Counted from the first letter of the stretch, positions 32,960-43,047 are shown. The stretch is DNA of 64,000 nucleotides from Spirosoma radiotolerans (GCF_000974425.1 NZ_CP010429.1:2542001-2606000), one strand, 5' to 3'. Made by a program: numbers and translations. Notes: generated from the letters alone by a model not told the origin.

Positions 32960-35335
32960 ATGATGGAACAGACGCGCGATAGTATTGCCGACATCTGGGG
33001 GGACCGAACCCCGCACTATGGAGATTGGCCCGTTCGGGTAGACCAGCGAGTCACCACAGAGCCTGACCATTGGGTACAATCGGCCTGCGTGCTTTGTTCG
33101 AACGGGTGCGGACTGGAAATTGGCGTAAAGGATGGCTGTATTGTGGGGGTTCGGGGACTTGACCGCGACCCCGTCAATCACGGTCGGCTTGGCCCCAAAG
33201 GGCTGCACGGTTGGGAAGCGAATCATAGCCCCGACCGACTCACCAAACCCCTCATTCGGCGCGATGGTAAACTGGAAGAAGCCAGTTGGGAGGAAGCCAT
33301 GAATCTGATCGTCGAGCGATCAAGGGACATTATTCAGAAACATACCAGCCTGGCCATGGGCTTTTACACCTCCGGCCAACTTTTTCTGGAGGAATATTAT
33401 ACGCTGGCCGTCTTGGGGAAAGCGGGACTGAGTACGCCCCACATGGATGGCAATACGCGGCTGTGCACAGCTACGGCCGCAGCCGCGCTCAAGCAATCGT
33501 TTGGCACCGACGGGCAGCCCGGTTCGTACATCGACCTCGATACGACCGAAACCATCCTGCACGTCGGTCACAACATAGCGTCTCAGCACACGGTACTCTG
33601 GATGCGGATTCTGGACCGGTTGGCGGGCCCTAATCCGCCAAAACTTATTGTAATCGACCCAAGACGGACGTTCACCGCCGAGAAAGCGCACATTCACCTG
33701 ATGCCCCGCGTTGGAACGAACGTGCCGGTTATGAACGGGTTACTCAATCTCGTTATTGAGTCCGGGCAGATCGATCAGTCATTTATCGATGCGCATACCG
33801 TTGGCTTTGATGAACTCAAAAAAACGGTAGCCAACTGGACACCCGAACGGGTAGAGGAGTTGACAGGTGTTCCCGCCAGCCAATTACGGGCGGCTGCCCA
33901 ACTGCTAGCCACGACCAGCACACTGGTGAGCAGTGCATTGCAGGGCGTTTACCAGTCCATGCAGGCAACGGCAGCGGCCGTTCAGGTAAATAACCTGCAC
34001 CTGATTCGGGGGCTGATTGGCCGACCGGGCTGCGGTATTTACCAGATGAACGGGCAGCCGACCGCCCAGAACACCCGCGAAACGGGAGCGGATGGAGACA
34101 TGCCCGCTTTCCGAAATTCGGGCAATCCCGAGCACATGAACCAGTTGGCCCGGATCTGGAACGTGGATGTCCGGAATATTCCGCATTGGTCGCCCCCAAC
34201 GCATGCCATGCAAATCTGGCGGTATGCCGAGCAGGGCTCTATTAAGTTTTTATGGATCAATGCCACCAACCCGGCCGTGTCGATGCCCGACCTGGCACGG
34301 GTGCGGCAAATTTTGCAAAAAGAGGGCTTGTTCGTCATCGTCCAGGATGCCTTTATGACCGAGACCGCCCGCTATGCCGATGTGGTTTTGCCAGCCGCCA
34401 TTTGGGGCGAGAAAACGGGCTGTATGACCAACGTCGACCGGACCGTTCACCTCACGCAAAAGGCCATCGAGCCACCGGGAGAAGCCAAAGCCGACCTCGA
34501 TATTTTCGTAGATTATGCCCGGCGAATGGACTTTCGGGATAAAGACGGCGCTCCGTTAATTAAGTGGACTACCGCCGAAGAAGCCTTTGCTGCCTGGCGT
34601 GAATGTACGCGGGGCCGCCCCTGCGATTATACCGGTATGACGTATGAGAAGCTGCGACGGGGTGGTATTCAATGGCCCTGTAACGAAGAACACCCCGATG
34701 GTACATCCCATCTGTATACGGATGGCGTTTTCCACACCGGTGCCGATGATTGCGAAGCCTATGGCTACGACATGACGACGGGCGGGGCGATTACGCCAGA
34801 AGAGTATAAAGCGAATGACCCAAAGGGGAGGGCTATCATCTGGGCCGCCGATTATGAGCCCCCGCATGAGCAACCGGATCAGGACTATCCATTATGGCTC
34901 ACAACCGGTCGGCTGGTGTATCACTTTCATACCCGAACCAAAACGGGCCGCTCGGCCGCTCTGGCCAAAGCCGCTCCGGATTCGTTTGTCCAGATTTCAG
35001 ATCAGGACGCACAGGCTTACAACATTGCCGACGGCGACCTGATCGAAGTTGAATCCCGCCGGGGGCGCGTGCTGGAGCCCGCCCGTATCGGAGATATCGA
35101 GCCGGGGCTGGTGTTTATTCCTTTTCATTTTGGCTATTGGGACGACCCCAAACGGAGCCGGGCAGCCAATGAACTTACCCTAACGGAATGGGACCCGGTG
35201 AGCAAGCAGCCTCATTTTAAATACGCGGCCGTTCGGATACGGAAAGCAACCGAAGTCGACAAAGATGCATTGGTATTGGATCAGGCCGGGCAACGGGTAA
35301 ACGCAGGCAGCACAACACCTAAAACGACGGAATAG
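32960..35335 (+). CDS. Molybdopterin oxidoreductase (nitrate reductase/formate dehydrogenase-like catalytic subunit)
   Basis: The 791-residue protein has the DMSO reductase-family order: an N-terminal iron-sulphur motif, a molybdopterin domain, and a C-terminal dinucleotide-binding domain (DGDLIEVESRRGRVLEPARI). The cluster motif has C43, C46 and C50 (ACVLCSNGCGLEIG), but the fourth position in GRLGPKGLHGW is G78 instead of Cys. The expected Mo-ligand cysteine is C169 in GNTRLCTATAAAAL. The gene resembles assimilatory nitrate reductases and cytoplasmic formate dehydrogenases; there is no Tat signal, so it is probably cytoplasmic. No electron-transfer subunit is adjacent. The next gene starts 2 bp after its stop. 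Substrate assignment is uncertain. Confidence 0.85.
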   Translation: MMEQTRDSIADIWGDRTPHYGDWPVRVDQRVTTEPDHWVQSACVLCSNGCGLEIGVKDGCIVGVRGLDRDPVNHGRLGPKGLHGWEANHSPDRLTKPLIRRDGKLEEASWEEAMNLIVERSRDIIQKHTSLAMGFYTSGQLFLEEYYTLAVLGKAGLSTPHMDGNTRLCTATAAAALKQSFGTDGQPGSYIDLDTTETILHVGHNIASQHTVLWMRILDRLAGPNPPKLIVIDPRRTFTAEKAHIHLMPRVGTNVPVMNGLLNLVIESGQIDQSFIDAHTVGFDELKKTVANWTPERVEELTGVPASQLRAAAQLLATTSTLVSSALQGVYQSMQATAAAVQVNNLHLIRGLIGRPGCGIYQMNGQPTAQNTRETGADGDMPAFRNSGNPEHMNQLARIWNVDVRNIPHWSPPTHAMQIWRYAEQGSIKFLWINATNPAVSMPDLARVRQILQKEGLFVIVQDAFMTETARYADVVLPAAIWGEKTGCMTNVDRTVHLTQKAIEPPGEAKADLDIFVDYARRMDFRDKDGAPLIKWTTAEEAFAAWRECTRGRPCDYTGMTYEKLRRGGIQWPCNEEHPDGTSHLYTDGVFHTGADDCEAYGYDMTTGGAITPEEYKANDPKGRAIIWAADYEPPHEQPDQDYPLWLTTGRLVYHFHTRTKTGRSAALAKAAPDSFVQISDQDAQAYNIADGDLIEVESRRGRVLEPARIGDIEPGLVFIPFHFGYWDDPKRSRAANELTLTEWDPVSKQPHFKYAAVRIRKATEVDKDALVLDQAGQRVNAGSTTPKTTE

Positions 35336-35337
35336 CC

Positions 35338-35796
35338 ATGCACATCGGAAATTATCTGAGCCTTGTTCAACAGAGTGAACAACAACTGTCAAGGGCCTTT
35401 AGCCAGGTTGCCGACCATCATGGCGACGAACCCGACATCTATCAGGTATGCCAGACGCTGAGTGACTGGTCGCGGCAACACACAACGGAGCTGCAACCAC
35501 TGGTCGATCGCTACAGGTCTGACAAAAGCGACGAGCCCGAACGCCTGAGTCAGACACTGTTCGACAAGCCTCGCACGGGTGGTCTGGCCTTACTGCGCGA
35601 CCTGCATGATCTGTACCTGCTGGCTACGGAAGTGGAGCTTTGCTGGGTTGTGCTGTTGCAGGCGGCCCGTGGACTGCGTGATCAGGAGCTGGAATCCCGT
35701 TGCGAAACCTTCGATAAAACCACCAAGCGGCAACTGACCTGGCTGATGACCCGCATCAAGCAGGCCGCTCCTCAAACGCTGATCGTTGCCGATTAA
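35338..35796 (+). CDS. Helical protein (152 aa) co-transcribed with Mo-oxidoreductase
   Basis: I cannot name this protein. It is predicted almost fully helical: QQSEQQLSRAFSQVADHHGD, LSDWSRQHTTELQPLVDRYR, RDLHDLYLLATEVELCWVVL and CETFDKTTKRQLTWLMTRIK would form a four-helix bundle, with His, Glu and Asp residues placed as in ferritin-like or hemerythrin-like folds. No complete di-iron motif pair (ExxH twice) is visible. It begins 2 bp after the oxidoreductase stop, so it is nearly certainly in the same operon and may be an assembly or redox partner. Confidence 0.75.
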   Translation: MHIGNYLSLVQQSEQQLSRAFSQVADHHGDEPDIYQVCQTLSDWSRQHTTELQPLVDRYRSDKSDEPERLSQTLFDKPRTGGLALLRDLHDLYLLATEVELCWVVLLQAARGLRDQELESRCETFDKTTKRQLTWLMTRIKQAAPQTLIVAD

Positions 35797-35810
35797 GCAG
35801 GGATGATCAA

Positions 35811-36863
35811 TCAGCTGGCGGGTTGTCTGATCGACTTCACTAAATGCACGCACATAGCTAAGAAGGTCGCTGCCCAGGCGACAAGGGCCGCATAACTAAA
35901 ACCTTGGGCGATGGGGAACAGGAAGGGCCAGCGCTGGGCTTCGGCCAAACGCCAGGAGGCTACCACATACATGCCGATTGGAAATACAAGACTCCAGTAC
36001 TGGGGAGTGTACGCCACCGGCACTTTTTTGGCGCCATGACGCCAGCCTTCCAGCAGTACAATCAGTGGAATCCACCAGGTAGCCGTAGCCCACGCTACTA
36101 AACTTACCCCTTTTAGGAAGGGTAAGAGGTCCGCCAGCCCGGTATGGGTGGCCGCCTGAATGCGCTCGATCAGGGTTGCTCCTGCCAGGGTGGTGATGGC
36201 CACAGCACCCATGTCGATCCAGTAGGGTGGGGTGAACGCTTCGGCCTTTTCGGGCAGAAACAGCAACCGATACAAAATAAGGCTAATCAGAAAGAGGTAG
36301 AATACGAAGCCGAGCAGAAAGGCACATACCGCACCAAACAGAATAACGCTGGTCGGAAAAGGAAGTTGAGCCGCCAGCAGCGTACCCAAAACAGCCAGGG
36401 ACTGGATTGAGACCGTGATCAATAACCAGGTGCCGTTCAGACCTTTTTCCAGCGTAGGCTTCTCGGGCGAAATAATCACCCCGACAAAAAAAGCATAGAC
36501 CAGAACGACCCATAATCCCAGCGCGAAATACCACAGCACCGTGGCAACTCCCGAATGGTGGGCCAGCAACTGATATTGAATACCCAGCACACACGAACCG
36601 GCGACCACCGTAAAAAAGCCGGGGCCCCTGGCGTGCGACGTTAAGTCGGTCAGAACAGCGGGGAAGAACAGCACAAGGCGCAGCAGCAATAAGGTCAGTA
36701 GGCCGGTATAGGCTAGTTTATTTACCCAGAACAAAGTTGTGCTGATCGCTTCCCATCCAACTAAGTGCGCCCCAATCGAGACAATACCGGTTGCCATGAC
36801 CAGGGCGAAATAAGCCGGGGGCAGGGATTGAATGGCTTGCTTTAGAACAGGTGATATCTTCAT
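35811..36863 (-). CDS. TDT family (TehA/Mae1-like) anion transporter
   Basis: The 350-residue protein has about ten membrane helices. PPAYFALVMATGIVSIGAHL near the start is the signature of the tellurite-resistance/dicarboxylate transporter family (voltage-dependent anion channel). Members include the tellurite-resistance protein TehA, the yeast malate permease Mae1 and plant SLAC1 channels; the transported anion cannot be read. It is convergent with the oxidoreductase operon, with a 14-bp gap. The frame is open 43 codons further upstream, but the ATG at 36863 (MKISPVLKQAIQSLP) gives the normal N-terminus. Confidence 0.85.
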   Translation of the reverse strand: MKISPVLKQAIQSLPPAYFALVMATGIVSIGAHLVGWEAISTTLFWVNKLAYTGLLTLLLLRLVLFFPAVLTDLTSHARGPGFFTVVAGSCVLGIQYQLLAHHSGVATVLWYFALGLWVVLVYAFFVGVIISPEKPTLEKGLNGTWLLITVSIQSLAVLGTLLAAQLPFPTSVILFGAVCAFLLGFVFYLFLISLILYRLLFLPEKAEAFTPPYWIDMGAVAITTLAGATLIERIQAATHTGLADLLPFLKGVSLVAWATATWWIPLIVLLEGWRHGAKKVPVAYTPQYWSLVFPIGMYVVASWRLAEAQRWPFLFPIAQGFSYAALVAWAATFLAMCVHLVKSIRQPAS

Positions 36864-37125
36864 GATCGTTATCCAGTCTGGCATATATATGTACAGGGCA
36901 AGAACAACCGATGGTTCTATATAGCCGGGCCACCGGTAATTTAATTTACATATGGACCTTTTTCGTTGATTCCGCCAAACGGGTTGTTTCATTTACTGGA
37001 ATTTACTCTCAACTTTGCTGAAATCCCGGCTCTGGAAAACGCTGCTTTCGAATGGCTGGCCGGACACGTATCTTTAACCAAAATCCTGTTGCTGATGGTA
37101 ACACAATTTACCTGGCATTAACCTC

Positions 37126-39750
37126 GTGAACGTTTCGGCTCAACCATTTTTCACGCCTACGGCCAAACCCACCCGTTTAGTCAGAAACGCCCTGTTGGTG
37201 GTTGAAGCACTGTCGACACCTGAGGCTTCTTTTCGGGTTAAGCAGGCCAATACGGACGCGGAGCAGCTAATGAATCCAGTTGATGGTCCCCTAATCGGGG
37301 CAACGCTGGATCAACTACCTACGCCTTTCAATTCCGCCGAGCTGCATGGTCAGCTGAAGCAGGTGTTCAGCAAGGGTGTCAGTACCCAATGTACACTCCT
37401 GCGGCCCCTGGTGGATTCGATGCTGGTTTTTGACTGTCGGCTCCTTAAAGCGGATTCGCATCTGCTGGTGCTTTCTGTGGTGGCCTCGGAGCCCGAGGAT
37501 ATGGATTCGCTGGAACAGGTGCTGGAAGCAATGCCCGCAGGGCTGGCTCTGTTTCGTGCCGTTCGCAACGATAAACAGGAAATAATTGACTTTCAGGCCG
37601 TCCTGTGCAATCAGAGTGGCGCCCGGCTAAGTCGGCAAAGTCGCCAGGATATACTCACCAAACCCATCAGCCAGCGCTATGCCGATATGAAGGCATACGA
37701 GTTGTTTCACCAGTACGTATCAATTGTCACTACCGGAGAACCGCTTCACCAACGGCTGTACCTGCCAAATCAGGACATTTGGCTGGATATATCGGTGGTA
37801 AAATACGGAGATGGCGTATTAGTTTCTTTTCAAGATATTACCCAGGGCCAGAAGACGACTGCACTTCTGGAAAGCGTGATGAATAGCTCACCGGCTGCGG
37901 TTCGCTATTATGAATCGATTCGGGATGAGGCTGGTCAGCTTATCGATTTTATGACCAGCACCGGCAACGAACTGGCGGCTTACCTTCCATTCCGGGCAAC
38001 TCAGTCGACATTCGGTACGCGATTGCTGGATTTGTATCCGTATTTAAAAGAAAACGGACTTTTTGAGCGCTACGTAGCCGTGGTCGAGTCGGGACAAAGT
38101 GATCATTTTGAAACGTCTCGTACGCTGGAGGACCGGGTGGTCTGGTTCGATTGCATGGCGGTTCGGCATGGAAACGGCTTTGTGTTAACCTCGCTCGACA
38201 TTACGGCCCGAAAGGAAGCCCAGTTGGCTCAGCAGCGACAGGGTAACTTGCTGCAAACGGTACTAGACAACTCATTGACGGGTATTGCCCGGCTGAAGAC
38301 TAGGCAGAACCCGGTGGGTCAGATTGTGGATTTCACGTTGGAGCAGGTCAATGCCACCCTGGCCAAAACACTGGGTAAATCGCCGGATGCGGTGGCAGGG
38401 AAACTGCTATCCGAACTGATGCCCCATCAGATGACGAATGGGCTCTTTGAGCGGTATGCCGAGGTGGTCCGAACGGGCGAGCCTCAACGCTTTGAGCTAT
38501 CGAACCCAGCGGCTACCATCTGGTACGATGTGTCTGCGGTGGCCATTGCCGACGGGCTTATCGTTACCTTCATGGACATTACGGCCAGTAAAATGGCCCA
38601 GTTGGATCTGGAGGAACAGGCTGATTTGATCAAAGGCGTCCTGAACAGCTCAACCAGTAGTATTCTGGTGCTTGAGCCCATGATCGAAGGAAACGGTCAG
38701 CCTATGGATTTTCTGATCACGCTGGCCAATCCGGCAACCGGGCGCTTGTTCTTTCCCTTTCTGGGTCATGATTTCACGCAGGAGAAGACGCGGACCTATA
38801 CCTTGCTGACGCTTTTTCCGGAGGTAAAAGAACGCGCCCTTTATGCGGCCCTGATGACTATCGTAAACACGGGAGAGACTATCCAGTCGTCTATAGAATA
38901 CCCTGAACTGGGTTTGACGTATGATTATGATCTCCGGCCGTTCCGGCAGGGGGTGTTAATGATCACAACCGACAGCACGCCGTTGCGCGTTTATCAGCAG
39001 CAGTTGGAAGCAAACAACATTGCCCTGAGTCGCTCCAACGAATATTTGCAGCAGTTTGCTTATGTGGCTTCTCATGATTTGCAGGAGCCGCTGCGTAAAA
39101 TTCAGTCGTTTGGGGATATGCTGCTGACACAATACGCCAAGGCGCTGGATGCAACGGGACAGGATATACTTCGTCGTCAGCAGCACGCGGCCCAGCGCAT
39201 GCAAAGCCTGGTGAAAGATTTACTAAATTATTCCCGACTCTCGACTGAGCAACTTCCTTTCCAGCCAATATCGCTGCAATGGCTCATTGAGGAGGTGATT
39301 AGCGACCTGGAAACAACGATTCAGGAGACGGGCGCTATCGTGCGTGTCGATCCGTTGCCCATTATCAAGGGCAATTCGACCCAGCTCCGGCAACTACTGC
39401 AAAATCTGATGACCAATGCCCTGAAGTTCAGCAAGCCGGGGCAGCCGCCACGGGTGACGGTCGATTCGTTCCTGCTAACGGCCGATCGACTCCCGCAGCC
39501 CAGACTTACGCCCGACCAGGGGCAGTGGGTAGCGCTACGGGTTTCCGATGAGGGCATAGGTTTCGATACCCTTTATAAGGAGCGTATTTTTGAGCTTTTT
39601 CAGCGGCTGCACGGCCGCAGCCAGTATACCGGCACGGGCATTGGGTTGGCCGTCGTTAAAAAAGTGGTTGAGAACCACCGGGGGCAGATCATGGCGCAAA
39701 GCCAACCGGGAGAAGGGGCCACCTTCACCATATACCTGCCGATGACCTAG
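37126..39750 (+). CDS. Multi-PAS histidine kinase
   Basis: The 874-residue protein contains a degenerate PAS-like N-terminal unit, then about four PAS units of about 125 residues, a HisKA domain (AYVASHDLQEPLRKIQSFGD, His near residue 651) and a HATPase_c domain (LLQNLMTNALKFSKPG, GTGIGLAVVKKVVENHRG). There is no membrane helix or receiver domain, so it is a cytoplasmic sensor. Each PAS unit carries a related phrase such as NGLFERYVAVVESGQ and NGLFERYAEVVRTGE, showing repeated duplication. The start is GTG. The second PAS kinase lies 935 bp downstream; no cognate response regulator is encoded between them. Confidence 0.9.
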   Translation: MNVSAQPFFTPTAKPTRLVRNALLVVEALSTPEASFRVKQANTDAEQLMNPVDGPLIGATLDQLPTPFNSAELHGQLKQVFSKGVSTQCTLLRPLVDSMLVFDCRLLKADSHLLVLSVVASEPEDMDSLEQVLEAMPAGLALFRAVRNDKQEIIDFQAVLCNQSGARLSRQSRQDILTKPISQRYADMKAYELFHQYVSIVTTGEPLHQRLYLPNQDIWLDISVVKYGDGVLVSFQDITQGQKTTALLESVMNSSPAAVRYYESIRDEAGQLIDFMTSTGNELAAYLPFRATQSTFGTRLLDLYPYLKENGLFERYVAVVESGQSDHFETSRTLEDRVVWFDCMAVRHGNGFVLTSLDITARKEAQLAQQRQGNLLQTVLDNSLTGIARLKTRQNPVGQIVDFTLEQVNATLAKTLGKSPDAVAGKLLSELMPHQMTNGLFERYAEVVRTGEPQRFELSNPAATIWYDVSAVAIADGLIVTFMDITASKMAQLDLEEQADLIKGVLNSSTSSILVLEPMIEGNGQPMDFLITLANPATGRLFFPFLGHDFTQEKTRTYTLLTLFPEVKERALYAALMTIVNTGETIQSSIEYPELGLTYDYDLRPFRQGVLMITTDSTPLRVYQQQLEANNIALSRSNEYLQQFAYVASHDLQEPLRKIQSFGDMLLTQYAKALDATGQDILRRQQHAAQRMQSLVKDLLNYSRLSTEQLPFQPISLQWLIEEVISDLETTIQETGAIVRVDPLPIIKGNSTQLRQLLQNLMTNALKFSKPGQPPRVTVDSFLLTADRLPQPRLTPDQGQWVALRVSDEGIGFDTLYKERIFELFQRLHGRSQYTGTGIGLAVVKKVVENHRGQIMAQSQPGEGATFTIYLPMT

Positions 39751-39803
39751 GCTTACGGTGCCTGTTTCCGTCCATTAAACCCACTTTAGCCTGCTTTCAT
39801 CGA

Positions 39804-40556
39804 ATGGCCAAAATTCAGCAAATCACTTCTTCCCTGTACCAGATTGGTTTGGGTGCTGTCAACGCTTTCTTTATCAAAGACAATGGGCTGACTCTGGTCG
39901 ATACGGGTTATCCGGATAGCCTGCCGACGGTTTTCAGGGCCCTTCAGCAGGCAGGTGAAGATCCTCAAACTATTCGACGAGTCATTTTAACCCATGCTCA
40001 CCCGGATCATGCCGGGAGTGCCGCGGCTATCAAACAGACATTGGGAGTTCCTGTACTGGCTCATCAGCTGGAAGCTCCACTTCTGGAGGCAGGCATCAGC
40101 GGACGCTCACCTATTTATCGGTCGCCGGGTGTGGTTAACTGGCTTGTGTATAACCTGTTCATCAAAGGAGGGGATGGGAAAATAGCTGCCGTAGAGGTTG
40201 ATGAGCGATTGAGTCACGGCGAGGTACTACCCATCGCTGGCGGGCTTCAGGTGTTGCATACACCGGGTCATAGCGTTGGTCACATTGCCTTATTATTAAT
40301 GAACGAAGGCGTACTGATTGCCGGTGATCTATGCGCCAATGTGGTAGGCCTCGACCTGAGTACGGTGTATGAAGATCGGGCGCTGGGTATAAAAAGCCTG
40401 CTGGCTGTGTCTGAGTTGACTTTCGATAAAGCTGTCTTTGGTCATGGTAGTCCGCTCAGGCAGCAGGCTAATCGACGAATAAAGGTGAAGTTCGAGCCTA
40501 TGCGTAAGGATCAATTTGACGGGGCCGTAACCTCATTTAACAGAGAAGGCAGCTAG
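39804..40556 (+). CDS. Metallo-beta-lactamase-fold hydrolase
   Basis: The 250-residue protein has the zinc motif THAHPDHAGS (HxHxDH), a second metal region HTPGHSVGHIALLL, the bridging AGDLCAN and a final histidine in KAVFGHGSPLR. Start and length suit the stand-alone glyoxalase II-like group of MBL hydrolases. The substrate is unknown. Between two PAS kinases, it could hydrolyse a signal or a lactone, but this rests on position only. The gene is preceded by 53 bp and followed by a small GCTGGTT/AACCAGC hairpin. Confidence 0.88.
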   Translation: MAKIQQITSSLYQIGLGAVNAFFIKDNGLTLVDTGYPDSLPTVFRALQQAGEDPQTIRRVILTHAHPDHAGSAAAIKQTLGVPVLAHQLEAPLLEAGISGRSPIYRSPGVVNWLVYNLFIKGGDGKIAAVEVDERLSHGEVLPIAGGLQVLHTPGHSVGHIALLLMNEGVLIAGDLCANVVGLDLSTVYEDRALGIKSLLAVSELTFDKAVFGHGSPLRQQANRRIKVKFEPMRKDQFDGAVTSFNREGS

Positions 40557-40684
40557 GCTGGTTGGTTGAAACCAGCGGGTAGCGCTAATCAGACACGAGT
40601 AACGGGGTATTCTCAGCATGAGCTGTTAACTTTTTTGTCAGTACTCGCGTTAAATCCTGTTACCCGTTTGTCGCAACACTCCCT

Positions 40685-42997
40685 ATGTTAAGCACAAGTG
40701 TGTTACCCGAAGATATTCTCCTGAGAGCGCTCCTGAAGGACTCGCTCAATGGACTGATTCTGTATCAGGTTATCCGAAATGAGGCTAATCAACCCGTTGA
40801 TTTTCGGTATCAGATGGTAAATTCGGTAGCTGCTGCCCTTCTGAAAGCCAACGAAAAGGACTTACTGAACAAAAGTTGTCAGATTGTTTTTCCACTGGGC
40901 AACGAACTCCGAAATTACTATAAACAGGTTGTCGTCACGGGTCAGAACCTGCGCGTCGACTATCAACTTCCTGCCGATGACCGTTGGTTCGAAGTATTGA
41001 TTACCGCCCAGGAACAGGATACGCTGCTGTGTTTCTTTACGGACATTACCGTTCGCAAACAGGCCCAGGAGGAGCTACGTCTTGCGCATGAACGGCTCCG
41101 GACGCTTTTTGATGCAGTACCTCTGGAGTTAGGCTTTTACCGGTCTGTCCGCGATGAACACGGGCAACTTATGGATTTGCGCCCGGAATTGATCAACCTG
41201 CAGTCAGTCCATCGGCTACAGATTCCCGACGTATCGAGTGGTCAGCTCATGTCCGAGCAGTTGCCGGGTTTGACGAATCGTGACACCTGGCCTATTATAA
41301 AACAGGTCATAGACACGGGCGTGCCACAGCGCCATGAATTGTATTACGACTTTATAGATGGTTCCCGCTGGTTCGATGTGCTGTATACGCGGCTTGAAGA
41401 TGGCATCATTTCGGCCTCAACAGACATCAGCGACCGAAAGCAGACGGAGCAGGAGTTGATTAAACACCTCGCGCTTTTGCAGCAAACCGAAGAGCTGGCT
41501 GCTACAGGAAGCTGGGAGTATAACCAGCAAACCCGGCAATTCACCTGGTCGCCGGGCATGTATAAGTTGTTCGGAATCGAACCGGATTCGCTCGTTGCCC
41601 CTGACATCTTTGTTGCCTATGCTGTAAAAACAGACCAGCTCGTTGCCCGGCAAATAGTCGATTTTCTTCAGACAGGCACTGGCCAGTTGGAGGAAATGCT
41701 GTGTATCCAGACACCACAGGCACTCAAAATCTTTCAGGTAAAAGGAAGGGTAATGGCTGGTGCCGACGATCAGACTGTCCGGGTATTGGGTGTGTGCTGG
41801 GACATTACCCGACAACGGCAAACCCAGCAACAACTGGCGCTGACGGTGATGAACCTACAGGCCGTGCTGGATGCCTCTCCCGCATTCATCGCTTTTCTGA
41901 AAGCCAGTCGAAACGAGGCTGGCCAGGTAACAGACTTCGCCGTAGTTGTTCATAATCAGAAGTTTGCTGAATTCGCTCATTACCCGCCCGGCGCGCTGGT
42001 AGGCCTGTCCATTGCCGATCTGGAGCCTATTCTGTGGGGCGCACAAACACTGCCTAACTTGCTGAAGGTTCTGGAAACGGGCCAACCATATTATGAAGAG
42101 CAACTGAACGATACGCGTGACCGCTGGCTTAGTTTGTCCGTAACCAAACAGCACAATGGGGTCGTGCTCACGGGGCTCGACATTACGGACCTGAAACAAG
42201 CCCAGCAGCAGCAACAATACTGGATGGAGGAGTTGACGCGGTCGAACGAAAGCTTACAGACACTACGGCAATTGCGCCAAACCCTTCGTGAACGGGGAGA
42301 ACTTCTGAGAGCCACCTCACACGATTTGCGGGGCAATTTCGGTGTGATTGCCGGGGCCGCTTCCATGCTAACGGTCGTTCAGTCGGAAGATGAGCGACGG
42401 CAAATGCTGGAGATGTTGCTGCGTAACGTCCGACAGGCTACCCAAATGCTTACTGAACTACTGGATTATGCCCGGCTGGAAGCGGGCCAGGAAAAGCGAA
42501 CGATTACCTCGTTTGATGCCGCAAGCCTGTTAATGGAGTTAAGTCAGAGCGTTCGGGCGTTGGCTGAGCAAAAGGAATTAAGTCTGAAAATTGATGGACC
42601 AGTCTCTCTACCGGTCAAGGGCGATGCACTAAATGTACGCCGAATGGCCCAGAACATACTTTTGAATGCCATTAACTATACCCTCACGGGTACAATTCAT
42701 TTGGAGTGGGGCCTGGAACCAGACAACCGCTGGTGGTTTTTAGTACAGGATACCGGCCCCGGCCTGACAGCCAATTTATTGGCAAACCTCAATAATTATT
42801 CACTCGTATCGGGCGAAAATTTTCAGGTGCAGCGGGGAGGTATTCGGGCGGCTGGAGCCAGTGAAACATCTGGTGAAGGCATTGGCCTTCGCATTGTGCG
42901 CCAGCTGGGCGAATTGCTTGATGCCCGGCTAACGGTGCAAAGCGAGCCCGGCAAAGGCACCCGGTTTCTGGTTAGTCTGCCCATGCAGTATACGTAA
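40685..42997 (+). CDS. Multi-PAS histidine kinase
   Basis: The 770-residue cytoplasmic kinase has about four PAS or PAC modules, a HisKA-like domain (LLRATSHDLRGNFGVIAGAA, His near residue 546) and a HATPase domain (AQNILLNAINYTLTG, VQDTGPGL, GIGLRIVRQLGELLDARLTV). The residue pattern SHDLRGNFGVI differs from the usual SHDLRTPL, so its dimerisation helix is divergent. The PAS units share the TG-containing phrase seen in the kinase at 37126 (for example VVTGQNLRVDY and VLETGQPYYEEQ). No receiver domain is present. Confidence 0.88.
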   Translation: MLSTSVLPEDILLRALLKDSLNGLILYQVIRNEANQPVDFRYQMVNSVAAALLKANEKDLLNKSCQIVFPLGNELRNYYKQVVVTGQNLRVDYQLPADDRWFEVLITAQEQDTLLCFFTDITVRKQAQEELRLAHERLRTLFDAVPLELGFYRSVRDEHGQLMDLRPELINLQSVHRLQIPDVSSGQLMSEQLPGLTNRDTWPIIKQVIDTGVPQRHELYYDFIDGSRWFDVLYTRLEDGIISASTDISDRKQTEQELIKHLALLQQTEELAATGSWEYNQQTRQFTWSPGMYKLFGIEPDSLVAPDIFVAYAVKTDQLVARQIVDFLQTGTGQLEEMLCIQTPQALKIFQVKGRVMAGADDQTVRVLGVCWDITRQRQTQQQLALTVMNLQAVLDASPAFIAFLKASRNEAGQVTDFAVVVHNQKFAEFAHYPPGALVGLSIADLEPILWGAQTLPNLLKVLETGQPYYEEQLNDTRDRWLSLSVTKQHNGVVLTGLDITDLKQAQQQQQYWMEELTRSNESLQTLRQLRQTLRERGELLRATSHDLRGNFGVIAGAASMLTVVQSEDERRQMLEMLLRNVRQATQMLTELLDYARLEAGQEKRTITSFDAASLLMELSQSVRALAEQKELSLKIDGPVSLPVKGDALNVRRMAQNILLNAINYTLTGTIHLEWGLEPDNRWWFLVQDTGPGLTANLLANLNNYSLVSGENFQVQRGGIRAAGASETSGEGIGLRIVRQLGELLDARLTVQSEPGKGTRFLVSLPMQYT

Positions 42998-43047
42998 ATT
43001 GTCACGTACTTTTTTGAACAATACGGGTATCTCCCAGTCATTTATTT

